This document shows positions 39,281-48,734 of a stretch of DNA of 64,000 bases, piece by piece. Positions within the stretch are counted from its first letter, which is position 1, and every line of letters starts with the position of its first letter. The stretch covers positions 1-64,000 of the forward strand of contig NZ_CAKZOT010000080.1 of NCBI RefSeq assembly GCF_937138205.1. Direction: 5' to 3'. Source of the stretch: an uncultured Rhodospira sp. Its GTDB lineage: Bacteria; Pseudomonadota; Alphaproteobacteria; Rhodospirillales; Rhodospirillaceae. The position numbers and the translations under genes are program-made. The notes under the pieces are model-generated. The model was given only the letters and a program-made list of their open reading frames with translations. It did no database searches and had not been told where the DNA came from.

Positions 39281-40027
39281 TCACTGCCCGCTCGACTTGC
39301 CGCTCAGGTTGGGCAGCAGGCTGCGCACCCAGCCGGAGAAGGCCTCTGGATTGCGGGTTTGCATCCACACCGGGCCGGGACCGGTGAACTCCATCACCAG
39401 GCCCTCGCCGCTGGTGGCGCTGGTCACCATGCGCTGGAAAAAGCCGCCGGCGCCGGCGACCATGCGCGTCTGCACGGCCATGCCCTCCTGGTAGGCGACC
39501 ATGTGGCCGCTGTCGACGACGAAGCGCTCGCCCGGCGCCAGGTCGCGGCGGAAGATGGCGCCGAAGCTGGCCATGAACAGCGTGCCGGTGCCGCTGGCCC
39601 GCAGCATGAACAAACCCTCGCCGCCGAGCATCCCGCGCAGGCCGCCCCACGAGGGATCGACCGTCACGCCGGGGGCCGAGGCCAGGAACGACCCGCCCTG
39701 CACGATCAGCGGCGTGGCGGCGTCGACCTCGGCGTCGTGGATGTCGCCCGGCGTGGCCGGGGCTAGCGCCAGGTACCCGGGGCCATCGGTGGCGGTGATG
39801 TGGGTGACGAAGAAGCTCTCGCCGCCCATGGCCGAGCGGGTCAGGGCGCCGACGGCGCGGCCGAGAAAACCTCCACCACCGCCGGAGCCGCCACCCATGC
39901 TGGAGCGTAATGACAGGGTTGCGGACATGCACACCATGGCGCCTGATTCGCATTGCACCTCTTCGCCCTGGGCCATGTCCATTTCCAGCAGGGCAAAGGC
40001 CGGCCCGTGGGTGATTTTATAGTCCAT
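39281..40027 (-). CDS. AIM24/TIGR00266-family protein
   Basis: 248 aa of almost only beta structure, the AIM24 fold. The start MDYKITHGPAFALLEMDMAQGEEV is the family hallmark: acidic QxGE then the SGAMVCMS turn. A glycine-rich loop (SMGGGSGGGGGFLGRAV) follows, and repeats such as GGSFLASAPGVTVD and GEGLFMLRASGTGTLF complete it. Family members are trimeric; the bacterial function is unknown (the mitochondrial relative supports cristae). AGGAG lies eight bases before the ATG. It is divergent from ccoG with an FNR box in the shared promoter, so it may be oxygen-regulated too. Confidence 0.85.
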   Translation of the reverse strand: MDYKITHGPAFALLEMDMAQGEEVQCESGAMVCMSATLSLRSSMGGGSGGGGGFLGRAVGALTRSAMGGESFFVTHITATDGPGYLALAPATPGDIHDAEVDAATPLIVQGGSFLASAPGVTVDPSWGGLRGMLGGEGLFMLRASGTGTLFMASFGAIFRRDLAPGERFVVDSGHMVAYQEGMAVQTRMVAGAGGFFQRMVTSATSGEGLVMEFTGPGPVWMQTRNPEAFSGWVRSLLPNLSGKSSGQ

Positions 40028-40106
40028 TGTGGGGCTCCTGTCCTTGGGATCGGCGGTCCGTGATCAGGGTTGGGGCCGCGCGCGGCCCGCGCAGGCGACG
40101 AAAGAT

Positions 40107-40120
40107 TTGATCGACATCAA
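40107..40120. promoter_or_regulatory. FNR/FixK box in the ccoG promoter
   Basis: TTGATCGACATCAA fits the consensus TTGAT-N4-ATCAA perfectly. It lies 80 bases before the AIM24-family start (minus) and about 134 bases before ccoG (plus). It predicts induction under low oxygen by an FNR- or FixK-type regulator. Confidence 0.85.
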
Positions 40121-40253
40121 TGTCGCGACTGCGTTGCAGGCGGTACAGCGAGACACAAGATACCACACGGGCGGACGGAACGGACCCGGGATCGCGGTCG
40201 GAGCGGTCCGGACGATTCCCATCGGGCCGCACGACCAGAAAGGCACAGGGCAC

Positions 40254-41750
40254 ATGACGGCAACGGACGGAGTGGCCGCAACGTCGACCCGGGAGAAGAC
40301 CACGACCAAGGCCAACACGGCGGAGGCGGCGCGCAAGGCCTCCTTGTACGGCGATCACGAAAAGGTCTATCCGCGCTATGTGAACGGGCCGTTCCGCCGG
40401 CTCAAGACGATCGCCAACTGGGTTCTGCTGTCGATCTTCTTCGTCGGCCCCTGGCTGCGTTGGGACCGGGGGCCGAACGCGCCCGATCAGGCCATCCTGA
40501 TCGACATGCCGGACCGCAAGGCCTACTTCTTCGCCATCGAGATCTGGCCGCAGGAGGTCTATTACCTCACCGGCATTCTGGTTTTGCTGTCCATCATTTT
40601 GTTCTTCGCCACGGCGTTGTTGGGGCGCGTCTGGTGCGGCTTTGCCTGTTTCCAGACCGTGTTCACGGACATCTTCGTGACCATCGAGCGGGCCATCGAG
40701 GGCGAGCGCGCCGACCGGATGCGGCTCGACCGGGGGCGCCTGACGGTCCGGAAGGTCGGCCTCAAGGCGATGAAGAACGCGGCTTGGCTGGCCGTGGCCT
40801 TCCTGGTCGGGCTGGGCTTCGTGCTCTATTTCGGCAACGCGCCGACGCTGGTGATGGACATCGTCACGCTGCAGGCCGGCGCGGCGCCCTACGGCACCAT
40901 CGCCGTGGTGGGCGGGTTCTGCTTTTTGCTGGCGGGATACGCGCGCGAACAGGTGTGCATCTACATGTGCCCCTATGCCCGCTTCCAGTCGGCCATGGTG
41001 GACGACGAGTCGCTGATCGTCACCTACGAGGCATGGCGCGGCGAGCCGCGCGGCAAGGCCCGCAAGACCGAGGACTTCAGCCAGCGCGGCCACTGCGTCG
41101 ACTGCACGCTGTGCTATCAGGTCTGTCCGACCGGCGTGGACATCCGCAAGGGCACGCAGCTTGCCTGCATCGGCTGCGGCCTGTGCGCCGACGCCTGCGA
41201 CAGCATCATGGACCGGTTCAACCTGCCGCGCGGACTGGTGCGCTTCGACTCGGTCAAGAACCAGGCGCGCCGCGCGCGGGGCGAAGACGTCTCGATCCGC
41301 TGGCTGCGCCCGCGCACCCTCATTTACATCACGGCGCTGGTGGTGGCCATCGCCGTCATGACCACGGCCTTCGTGACCCGCTCGCGCCTGGAGGTGAACG
41401 TCCTGGCCGAGCGCAGCCCGCTCTATGTGCAGCTTTCGGACGGCTCCATCCGCAACGGCTATACCGTCAAGATCCTCAACATGGAGCGCACCGATACCAC
41501 GTTCACCGTCGCCGTTGAGGACCTGCCTCAGGCCACCATGGACATCGTCGGTCACGAGACGGTGCCGGGGGATGCGGCCACGGCCCGCCTGCCGGTGACC
41601 GGCGACAGCGTGGGCACGTTCCGCGTCTACGTCTCGGCCCCGCCGGAGGCGCTGGACGGGGCCGCGACTCCCTTCCGCTTCCGGATCGAGAATCCGGCCA
41701 CCGGCGAGGCGGTGAACCAGTCGGCCAACTTCAACGCCCCGGCGCGGTGA
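40254..41750 (+). CDS. ccoG: Cytochrome cbb3 oxidase accessory protein CcoG
   Basis: 498 aa from the ATG at 40254 (the ORF track runs through the promoter). Polyferredoxin needed for cbb3 oxidase assembly, linked to copper reduction for the active site. It has five or so membrane helices, the motif LLGRVWCGFACFQTVFTDIF, then REQVCIYMCPYARFQ. Two ferredoxin clusters follow: CVDCTLCYQVCPTG and CIGCGLCADACD. A final helix precedes a periplasmic Ig-like tail (TVKILNMERTDTTFTVAVED). Unusually, ccoNOPQ and ccoHIS are not adjacent; the nearest genes concern other functions. Regulation by FNR/FixK is supported by the box upstream. Confidence 0.95.
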   Translation: MTATDGVAATSTREKTTTKANTAEAARKASLYGDHEKVYPRYVNGPFRRLKTIANWVLLSIFFVGPWLRWDRGPNAPDQAILIDMPDRKAYFFAIEIWPQEVYYLTGILVLLSIILFFATALLGRVWCGFACFQTVFTDIFVTIERAIEGERADRMRLDRGRLTVRKVGLKAMKNAAWLAVAFLVGLGFVLYFGNAPTLVMDIVTLQAGAAPYGTIAVVGGFCFLLAGYAREQVCIYMCPYARFQSAMVDDESLIVTYEAWRGEPRGKARKTEDFSQRGHCVDCTLCYQVCPTGVDIRKGTQLACIGCGLCADACDSIMDRFNLPRGLVRFDSVKNQARRARGEDVSIRWLRPRTLIYITALVVAIAVMTTAFVTRSRLEVNVLAERSPLYVQLSDGSIRNGYTVKILNMERTDTTFTVAVEDLPQATMDIVGHETVPGDAATARLPVTGDSVGTFRVYVSAPPEALDGAATPFRFRIENPATGEAVNQSANFNAPAR

Positions 41751-41862
41751 GGCGCGAGGGCATGGCGCCGAGGGTTTTTCTTGGCCTCGCGGGGCGCGAT
41801 GTCCTATTCGTCGGGTTTCCGCCGATATCCGGAGTCGGCGCCGCACCGCAGGGACGTCCGCC

Positions 41863-43788
41863 TTGGCCCTACTGCCTCCGTTCCTCAGCACCTCGCCGCG
41901 TGCTCGGATCGCCTATGTCCACGATGTGGCGATGGCGGGCCTGTCGTTCCTGCTGGCCATCTACCTGAGGGTGGGCGACGCATGGCAAGTGCATGTCGCG
42001 CCCGAGACCCTGACGATCGGCGCGGTCCTGTTCACCGCGATCGCGGCGGTCGTGTTCCTGTACCAGCCCATGTACAAGGGCATCTGGCGCTATGCGTCGA
42101 TGCGCGACCTGGTGGCCATCACCAAGGCGGTGACGCTGACGATCCTGTTGTTCGTTCCGGCGATGTTCCTGACCGGGCGGCTGGACGACCTGCCGCGCAG
42201 TGCCTTCCTCATCAACTGGTTCGTGCTGATGGCCCTGCTGGGCGGGCCGCGTTTCATCTACCGGGTGCTCAAGGACGGGCGCCTGGACTTCCGCTTCGAG
42301 GCGCGGCGCGATCCGGACGCCATTCCGGTGCTGCTGGTGGGGGCCGGCGACGGCGCCGAGTTATTCCTGCGCACCGTGCAGCGCCAGCAGGGCGCCAGCT
42401 ACCGCGTCGTCGGCATCGTCACCCACAAGAAGCGCCGGGTCGGCCGCCACATCCACGGCGTCGAGGTCATGGGCACGCTGGACCAGGTGGAGGACATCGT
42501 CGCCACCCTGTCCGGCCGCAATCAGCGGCCGATGAAGCTGGTGCTGACCGACGCCAATCTGGCGGGCGAGGACGTGCAGGCGCTGCTCGACGTCGCCGAC
42601 CGGCTGGGCCTGACGCTGGCCCGGCTGCCCCGCCCGACCGACCTCCGCGACGGGGCCGCCGACCGCCTGGAGGTGCGCCCCGTCTCGGTCGAGGACCTGC
42701 TGGGCCGCCCGCAGGCGGTGCTGGACCGTGACGCCATCGCCGCCCTGGTCAGCGGGCGGCGGGTCCTGGTGACCGGGGCCGGCGGCTCCATCGGATCGGA
42801 ACTGGTGCGGCAGGTGGCGGCGCTCGGGCCGGCGGCGCTGACCCTGTTGGACAACAGTGAATTCGCCCTCTACGCCATCGATTTGGAGATCGCCGAGCGG
42901 TACCCCGACCTGGCCCGGACCGGCTGCCTGGGCTCGGTGCGGGACCGGCGCCGGCTCGATCAGGTCATTGCCGAGGCCCGGCCCGACGTGGTGTTCCACG
43001 CCGCCGCCTTGAAGCACGTGCCGATGGTTGAGATGAACCCGACCGAGGGCCTGTGGACCAACGCCGCCGGCAGCCGCCACGTCGCCGACGTCTGCCGCGC
43101 TCACGGCGTGGCGACCCTGGTCATGATCTCCACCGACAAGGCGGTCAATCCGACCAGCATCATGGGCGCCGGCAAGCGCGCCGCCGAGACCTATTGCCAG
43201 GCGCTGGACGTGCTCGACCAGGATCGCCCGGGCCGCACCCGGTTCGTCACCGTGCGCTTCGGCAATGTGCTGGGCTCGACCGGGTCCGTGGTGCCGCTGT
43301 TCCAGCGCCAGTTGGCGCGCGGCGGCCCGCTGACCGTGACGCATCCCGAGATGACGCGCTACTTCATGACCATCCGCGAGGCGGTCGAACTGGTGTTGCA
43401 GGCCGCCGCCCTGGGCACGGCCGCCGACGCCTATCGGGGGCGCATCTTCGTGCTGGACATGGGCAAGCCGGTGCGCATCGTCGATGTGGCGCGGCAGATG
43501 ATCCGGCTGGCCGGGCTGCGGCCGGACGAGGACATCCCCATCGTCTTCACCGGCGCGCGCCCGGGCGAGAAGCTGTTCGAGGAGATCTTCCACGGTGCCG
43601 AACGGCCGCTGCCGACGGAATGCGAGGGCGTTTTGATCGCCGACCCGCGCCACCAGGACCACGCCCGCGTGGCCGCCCTGATGGACGCGCTGGAAGCGGC
43701 CTGCCGCGAGGGTGATACCGACCGCGCCCTGGCGCGGCTGCGCGATCTGGTGCCGGAGTACGACGCGGCCACGGTGTCAGCGGCTTAG
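41863..43788 (+). CDS. FlaA1/CapD-type nucleoside-diphosphate-sugar dehydratase/epimerase
   Basis: 641 aa. The N-terminal third holds four membrane helices (VAMAGLSFLLAIYLRVGD; VLFTAIAAVVFLYQPMYKGIW). A Rossmann domain follows (IPVLLVGAGDGAELFLR), then an extended SDR catalytic domain beginning VLVTGAGGSIGSELVRQ near 302. The active-site stretch is STDKAVNPTSIMGAGKRAAE, where this family uses Met-Lys in place of Tyr-Lys. Members dehydrate or epimerise UDP-GlcNAc-type sugars for O-antigen, capsule or glycosylation. The start appears to be a TTG with GGGA upstream. No glycosyltransferases adjoin it. Confidence 0.87.
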   Translation: MALLPPFLSTSPRARIAYVHDVAMAGLSFLLAIYLRVGDAWQVHVAPETLTIGAVLFTAIAAVVFLYQPMYKGIWRYASMRDLVAITKAVTLTILLFVPAMFLTGRLDDLPRSAFLINWFVLMALLGGPRFIYRVLKDGRLDFRFEARRDPDAIPVLLVGAGDGAELFLRTVQRQQGASYRVVGIVTHKKRRVGRHIHGVEVMGTLDQVEDIVATLSGRNQRPMKLVLTDANLAGEDVQALLDVADRLGLTLARLPRPTDLRDGAADRLEVRPVSVEDLLGRPQAVLDRDAIAALVSGRRVLVTGAGGSIGSELVRQVAALGPAALTLLDNSEFALYAIDLEIAERYPDLARTGCLGSVRDRRRLDQVIAEARPDVVFHAAALKHVPMVEMNPTEGLWTNAAGSRHVADVCRAHGVATLVMISTDKAVNPTSIMGAGKRAAETYCQALDVLDQDRPGRTRFVTVRFGNVLGSTGSVVPLFQRQLARGGPLTVTHPEMTRYFMTIREAVELVLQAAALGTAADAYRGRIFVLDMGKPVRIVDVARQMIRLAGLRPDEDIPIVFTGARPGEKLFEEIFHGAERPLPTECEGVLIADPRHQDHARVAALMDALEAACREGDTDRALARLRDLVPEYDAATVSAA

Positions 43789-43815
43789 GAGTGCGGTTCG
43801 GCAGGGCCGAACGGA

Positions 43816-46440
43816 TCAACCGGGCGGCGGATGCCGCCGGCTCGGCCACAGCGCCAGCAACGCCGGCAGCACGCCCAACGTACACACCAGCGTCAGGCCG
43901 ATGGCGATGGTCAGCAGCACGCCCATGCTGGCGGTGCCGGGGTGGCTCGACGCGGCGATGGAGCCGAACGAGCCGATGGTGGTCAGCGCGCTGAAGACCA
44001 CCGCGCGCGGCGTGCTGCTCGTCATGGCGCGACTCACGTCCGTTTCGTCGCGCTCGCGCTGCACCAGGTGGATGGCGCTGGCCACCCCCAGCCCGAACAG
44101 CAACGGCAGCACGATCACGTTGGCGAAGTTGAACGGCAGGTTGAACACCGCCGCCGTGGCCACCGTCAACAGGGCCGCCAGCCCCAGCGGCGCGAACACC
44201 AGCAGGATGTCGCGTCCCCTGCGCAGCGTGACGGCCAGCAGGATCGTGATGCCGACGAACGCGAGGCCCGCCGCCTCGGCGAAGGCCCAGACCACGGTGC
44301 GGCCGGACTCCCGGATCAGCACGGGGGAGCCGGTGGCCTTGGGGACCTCGGCCCGCACCGCGTCGACGAAGCGCGCCAACTGGTCCGGCTCGCGAGGGTC
44401 GAGCGCCGGGCGCACCTCGACCCGGGCGCGGCCGTCCGGGGCCAGATAGCGGCCCAGGAGGGCAGGGGGCAGGTCGTCCAGCGTGACCGGCTGGGCGCCA
44501 AGGGACGTCTCCAGCCGCTCCAGCATCGGCGGCAGGTCGACGGTCAGCCCCTCGGCGACAGCGGCCAGCGCATCGTCGGTGTCGGCCCGCGCCAGAGCCT
44601 CAGCGAAGCCGGTGGCCGCGTCGCGCAGGACGGCGTCGGCGCCGGGCGTGCTGGCCAGCCGGCGCAAGGCGTCCACAAGGGCGGCGCGCGCGGCGCGGCG
44701 TGCCTCGGCGTCCGGCGAGGGCAGGGGATCGACCGCCAGCGTCGGCCCCAGGAACAGTGCCAGATCCTGGATCACCATTAGCTTTTCGTCCTGGTTGTCC
44801 GGCACCAGATCGCGCGCGGTGATGGCGCTGCCCACCGCCGGCAGGGCGGCGACGCGGTCGGCCAGGGCCTCCGCGGTGTCGAGATCCTCGGCCAGGATGT
44901 CCATGGTGTAGGGGGTGACCCGGGGGTCTTCCATCAGGTCGAACAGCGTGGCCACGGACTCGGTGTTCGGGTCGCGCAGGTTCAGCGGGTCGAAATCGAA
45001 ACGCGCCCCCGGGGCCAGCGCCGCCGCGCCGACGCCGACGACCAGCGCCACCAGCGCCACCGTCCGCGCGTGGCGGCGCAATGCGGCCTCCAGGCGGCCG
45101 GCAAGGCGCCCGGACGCATCCATCGCGGCACCGCGCCCGGCCCTTGCCGGCATCAGGCCGAGCAGAGCGGGCGGCAGCGTCAGATTGGCGACAAAGGCCA
45201 CGGCCATGCCCAGGCCGGAGATCAGGCCCAGTTGCGCCAGCCCCCGGTAGTCGGTGGGCAGGAACGACAGGAAGGCGATGGCCGCCGCCACCGCGCACAG
45301 GGCCAGCGCCGGTCCCACCCCGCGCGCGGCCTCGTCCAGGGCGGCGGCGTTGTCCGCGCCCTGGTCGCGGGCCTCCTTGTAGCGGAGGGCGAAGTGGATG
45401 CCGAAGTCCACCGACAGGCCGATGAACAGCACGGCGAAGGCCACCGAGATCAGATTCAGCGTGCCCACGACCGCCGCCGCCAGGCCGGCGGTCCAGCACA
45501 GGCCGGCGACCAGGGTGATCACCGTGGCCCCGATCAGGCGCGGCGAGCGCAGGCCGAGGATCAACAGGGTCACCACGGCGGCGAAGGTGATGGCGCCGGC
45601 GATGTCCATCCCGGTCTGCACGCTCTTCAGTTCCTCGGTCTCCATGGCCGCCGCGCCGGTCAGGCGCACCGTCACACCGTTCTCCGGCGTCAGTCCGAGG
45701 TCCCGCGCGGCGGTGCGCACCGCCGTCATCGCTTCTCCCGCCGGCGACAGGCCGGTCAGGTCGCGCGCCGGCTTGGCCAGGATGAGGCGTCGGTTGGTCT
45801 CGGCCAGGGGGCCGGTCTCGCCGCCGATCAGCCGTTGCCAGTCCAGCCGGGCCGGTTCGCCCGCCAGCCGCGCCTGGGTCGTTTCCTTCATGCGGTCGAG
45901 CACCGGCGCCAGCGGCACCGGCGGCGCTCCGGTGCCGGGGTTCGCCAGCCCGTCGGCCACCGTGTCCATCAGGTCGGCCACCCCGCGCAGCGACGGGTCC
46001 GCCGCCAGGGTTCCCAGCACCGGCTGCGCCTCGGCCAGGGTGTCCGACAGGGCGTACAAGTCGTCCAGCGGCACGAACAGCAGGCCGTTGCGGCGGAAGA
46101 ACGGGTCCCCCTGCAGGTCGGACACGAACGCCAGCAGGTCGGTTCGGGCGGCCAGTGCGTTGCTCAGCCGTGCCGCCGCGTGGTCGGTCATCGCCGTGGT
46201 TCGGCCCTCGACCACCACCACCAGGTCACCGCCGAGCTGCGGGAAGGCCTCCTTCAGCGCTTGGTTCTGACGCTGAAACGGCAGGTCCGGGTCCAGCATG
46301 GTCGAGGTGTCGGTGGACACGCCGATCCGTGTGGCCGCCAGCCATAGCGACAGGGCGGTCAGCAGAAGGGCGACCAGCAGCACCAGCCAGCGATGACGCC
46401 GGGCGGTGTCGACCCATGCGGCGATCAGGCCGGCCGTCAT
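43816..46440 (-). CDS. hpnN: MMPL/RND transporter, HpnN-like
   Basis: 874-aa RND-superfamily pump with twelve expected membrane helices and two large periplasmic loops. The first helix is WLVLLVALLLTALSLWLAAT, the first sterol-sensing-like bundle contains FIGLSVDFGIHFALRYKEA, and the second repeat LLFGLGVASAIHLVQRERDE. HpnN proteins move hopanoids to the outer membrane. Assignment rests on family appearance and on its ATG overlapping the stop of hpnA, with hpnH nearby. It converges on the FlaA1-type gene with only 27 bases between stops. Confidence 0.85.
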   Translation of the reverse strand: MTAGLIAAWVDTARRHRWLVLLVALLLTALSLWLAATRIGVSTDTSTMLDPDLPFQRQNQALKEAFPQLGGDLVVVVEGRTTAMTDHAAARLSNALAARTDLLAFVSDLQGDPFFRRNGLLFVPLDDLYALSDTLAEAQPVLGTLAADPSLRGVADLMDTVADGLANPGTGAPPVPLAPVLDRMKETTQARLAGEPARLDWQRLIGGETGPLAETNRRLILAKPARDLTGLSPAGEAMTAVRTAARDLGLTPENGVTVRLTGAAAMETEELKSVQTGMDIAGAITFAAVVTLLILGLRSPRLIGATVITLVAGLCWTAGLAAAVVGTLNLISVAFAVLFIGLSVDFGIHFALRYKEARDQGADNAAALDEAARGVGPALALCAVAAAIAFLSFLPTDYRGLAQLGLISGLGMAVAFVANLTLPPALLGLMPARAGRGAAMDASGRLAGRLEAALRRHARTVALVALVVGVGAAALAPGARFDFDPLNLRDPNTESVATLFDLMEDPRVTPYTMDILAEDLDTAEALADRVAALPAVGSAITARDLVPDNQDEKLMVIQDLALFLGPTLAVDPLPSPDAEARRAARAALVDALRRLASTPGADAVLRDAATGFAEALARADTDDALAAVAEGLTVDLPPMLERLETSLGAQPVTLDDLPPALLGRYLAPDGRARVEVRPALDPREPDQLARFVDAVRAEVPKATGSPVLIRESGRTVVWAFAEAAGLAFVGITILLAVTLRRGRDILLVFAPLGLAALLTVATAAVFNLPFNFANVIVLPLLFGLGVASAIHLVQRERDETDVSRAMTSSTPRAVVFSALTTIGSFGSIAASSHPGTASMGVLLTIAIGLTLVCTLGVLPALLALWPSRRHPPPG

Positions 46441-47426
46441 CTCACCAACCCGTTGGCCCTGAACCAGGCGACGGCGTCGGCGATGGCGTCACCGGCCGGC
46501 CGCGCGCGATAGCCGAGGTCCCGTTCCGCCTTGGCGCTGGAGAAATACATGCGCTTGCGGGCCATCCGCAGGCCGTCGACGGTGGCGAAGGGCTCCTGGC
46601 CGGTGACCCGGGCGACGGCCTCGGCCACGTGGGCGAAGGGCAGGATCAGGCCGTGCGGCAGGCTGACGCGGGGCGGGCGGCGGCCCATCAGGCGGGCCAC
46701 GCCGGTCAGGATGTCGGCCAGCGTCATGTCCTCGCCGCCCAGGATGTAGCGCTCGCCGACGGCGCCTCGGTCAAAGGCCAGCAGGTGCCCGGCCGCCACG
46801 TCGTCCACATGGGCGATGTTCAGGCCGGTGTCGACATAGGCCGGCATTCGGCCCGACGCGGCCTCGACGATCACCCGGCCGGTGGGCGTGGGTTTGATGT
46901 CGCGCGGGCCAACGGGCGTGGAGGGATTGACGATGACCACCGGCGCGCCCTCGGCCTCGACAAGCAGGCGCACGGCCTGCTCGGCGCGGAACTTGCTGCC
47001 CTTGTAGGCGCCGATCATGTCGGCCTCGGTGGTCGGTGTGTCCTCGTTGGCCGGGGTGCCGTCGTCGTTCGGCTTCAGCACCGCCACGGAACTGGTGTAG
47101 ACGACCCGACGCGCGCCGCCGTCCAGCGCCGCCCGGATCACGTTCAGGGACCCCTGGACGTTGGCGGCCTCCATGGCGGCGGGATCGGGGATCCACAGGC
47201 GGTAGTCGGCGGCGACGTGGTAGAGCGCGTCCACGCCCCGCGCGGCGGCCTTCAGCGAGGCCGGGTCCGTCAGGTCTCCGTCGGCGATCTCGACGTCCAG
47301 CCCAGCCAGGTTGCGCCGGTCGCCGTCCGGCCGCGCCAGACAGCGCACCGCCTCGCCCCGCGCCAACAGGGCGCGCACGACGGCGGATCCGACGAAGCCG
47401 GTGCCTCCGGTGACGAGTGTGGGCAT
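46437..47426 (-). CDS. hpnA: Hopanoid-associated sugar epimerase HpnA
   Basis: 329-aa extended SDR protein from the ATG at 47426. The NAD-binding motif is TLVTGGTGFVGSAVVRALL, the catalytic Ser-Tyr-Lys are in YTSSVAVL and AYKGSKFRAEQ, and NPSTPVGPRDIKPTPTGR is diagnostic of HpnA. It probably makes or reshapes the hopanoid head group. It overlaps the HpnN-like gene by four bases and is divergent from ispH. The 190 bases between hold no other gene. Confidence 0.92.
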   Translation of the reverse strand: MPTLVTGGTGFVGSAVVRALLARGEAVRCLARPDGDRRNLAGLDVEIADGDLTDPASLKAAARGVDALYHVAADYRLWIPDPAAMEAANVQGSLNVIRAALDGGARRVVYTSSVAVLKPNDDGTPANEDTPTTEADMIGAYKGSKFRAEQAVRLLVEAEGAPVVIVNPSTPVGPRDIKPTPTGRVIVEAASGRMPAYVDTGLNIAHVDDVAAGHLLAFDRGAVGERYILGGEDMTLADILTGVARLMGRRPPRVSLPHGLILPFAHVAEAVARVTGQEPFATVDGLRMARKRMYFSSAKAERDLGYRARPAGDAIADAVAWFRANGLVR

Positions 47427-47615
47427 GGGCAAGGGTCTCTCGGCCGCGGGACAGGGGCCTCATGCCTACCCTGGGGGGCGGTGCGGGGCAAGGGGCGCGC
47501 ACTGTTGCGAATCCGTCGCAGGTGGAAGCCCCTTGGTCGATTGAGGTGAGCCCATCCTTGCATCCGCCTGGGGTGGGCCGCTAGATAAGGTCCGGAATCA
47601 AGCTTTTGCACGAGG

Positions 47616-48692
47616 ATGGTCGCCGTGGACGAGACCGCCACCACCCCTGAACACACCCCGCCCGTCGATAAGGCGCGCACGCCTCCCGGTGAGATGCCCT
47701 CACGGTTGCAGGTGATTCTGGCCAGCCCGCGCGGGTTTTGCGCCGGCGTCGAACGGGCCATCGAGATCGTCGAGCGCGCGCTGGAGATCTACGGGCCGCC
47801 GGTCTACGTCCGCCACGAGATCGTGCACAACAAGCACGTGGTGGAGACCCTGCGCGCTCAGGGTGCCGTGTTCGTCGAGGAGCTGGACGAGGTGCCCGAC
47901 GGCGCCATGACCGTGTTCAGTGCCCACGGCGTGCCGCAGGCGGTGGTCAAGGAGGCCGGGCGCCGTGCCCTGCCGGTGATCGATGCCACCTGTCCCTTGG
48001 TCTCCAAGGTCCACCGGGAGGGCCAGAACCTCGCCGCCAAGGGTCGCGAGGTCATCATGATCGGCCACGCCGGCCACCCCGAGGTGGAGGGCACGCGCGG
48101 GCAGGTCCCAGGCGGCGTCCATCTGGTCAGCAAGGTCGAGGACGTCGAGAACCTGCGGGTCCGCGATCCGGACATGGTCGGCTACGTGACCCAGACCACG
48201 CTGTCGGTGGATGACACCAAGGACGTGATCGATGCCCTGAAGACGCGCTTCCCCAACATCCAGGGGCCGGACGTCAAGGACATCTGCTATGCCACCCAGA
48301 ACCGGCAGACGGCGGTGCGCGAGTTGGCGGCGCGGGTCGACCTGCTGCTGGTGGTGGGCGCGCGCAACTCGTCCAACTCCAACCGGCTGGCCGAGATCGG
48401 CGTCACGATGGGCGTGCCCAGCTACCTGATTGACGACGCCTCGATGGTCCAGGACGAGTGGTTCCGGGGGGTGTCGCTGGTGGGGGTGACCGCCGGTGCC
48501 TCGGCCCCGGAACGACTTGTGCGCGACCTGATCGCGCGGATCGACGCGGTGGCGCCGTCGACGGTCGAGCAGCTCCAGGGCATCAAGGAAAACATGCAGT
48601 TCAAGCTGCCGCGCGTCCTGGCCGACGCCATGGCCGAACGCGGCATTCAACCCGATACCGATCGCGACCGCACCGACCTTCACGTGGCGTGA
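47616..48692 (+). CDS. ispH: 4-hydroxy-3-methylbut-2-enyl diphosphate reductase
   Basis: Last step of the MEP pathway, giving IPP and DMAPP. 358 aa. The three iron-sulfur cysteines are in [29 protein letters not shown] and [15 protein letters not shown]. Also visible are EIVHNKHVV, the catalytic Glu in EVEGTRGQ and [11 protein letters not shown]. The N terminus has a ~25-residue proline-rich extension. The GTG at 47625 has a better-spaced ribosome site (GAGG) than the ATG at 47616, so three codons are uncertain. It is co-directional with hpnH 42 bases downstream: isoprenoid supply next to hopanoid modification. Confidence 0.96.
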   Translation: MVAVDETATTPEHTPPVDKARTPPGEMPSRLQVILASPRGFCAGVERAIEIVERALEIYGPPVYVRHEIVHNKHVVETLRAQGAVFVEELDEVPDGAMTVFSAHGVPQAVVKEAGRRALPVIDATCPLVSKVHREGQNLAAKGREVIMIGHAGHPEVEGTRGQVPGGVHLVSKVEDVENLRVRDPDMVGYVTQTTLSVDDTKDVIDALKTRFPNIQGPDVKDICYATQNRQTAVRELAARVDLLLVVGARNSSNSNRLAEIGVTMGVPSYLIDDASMVQDEWFRGVSLVGVTAGASAPERLVRDLIARIDAVAPSTVEQLQGIKENMQFKLPRVLADAMAERGIQPDTDRDRTDLHVA

Positions 48693-48734
48693 CCAAGCGC
48701 CGGTTTCCTTCCGATCTCCAAAGAGGTTAAGAGC

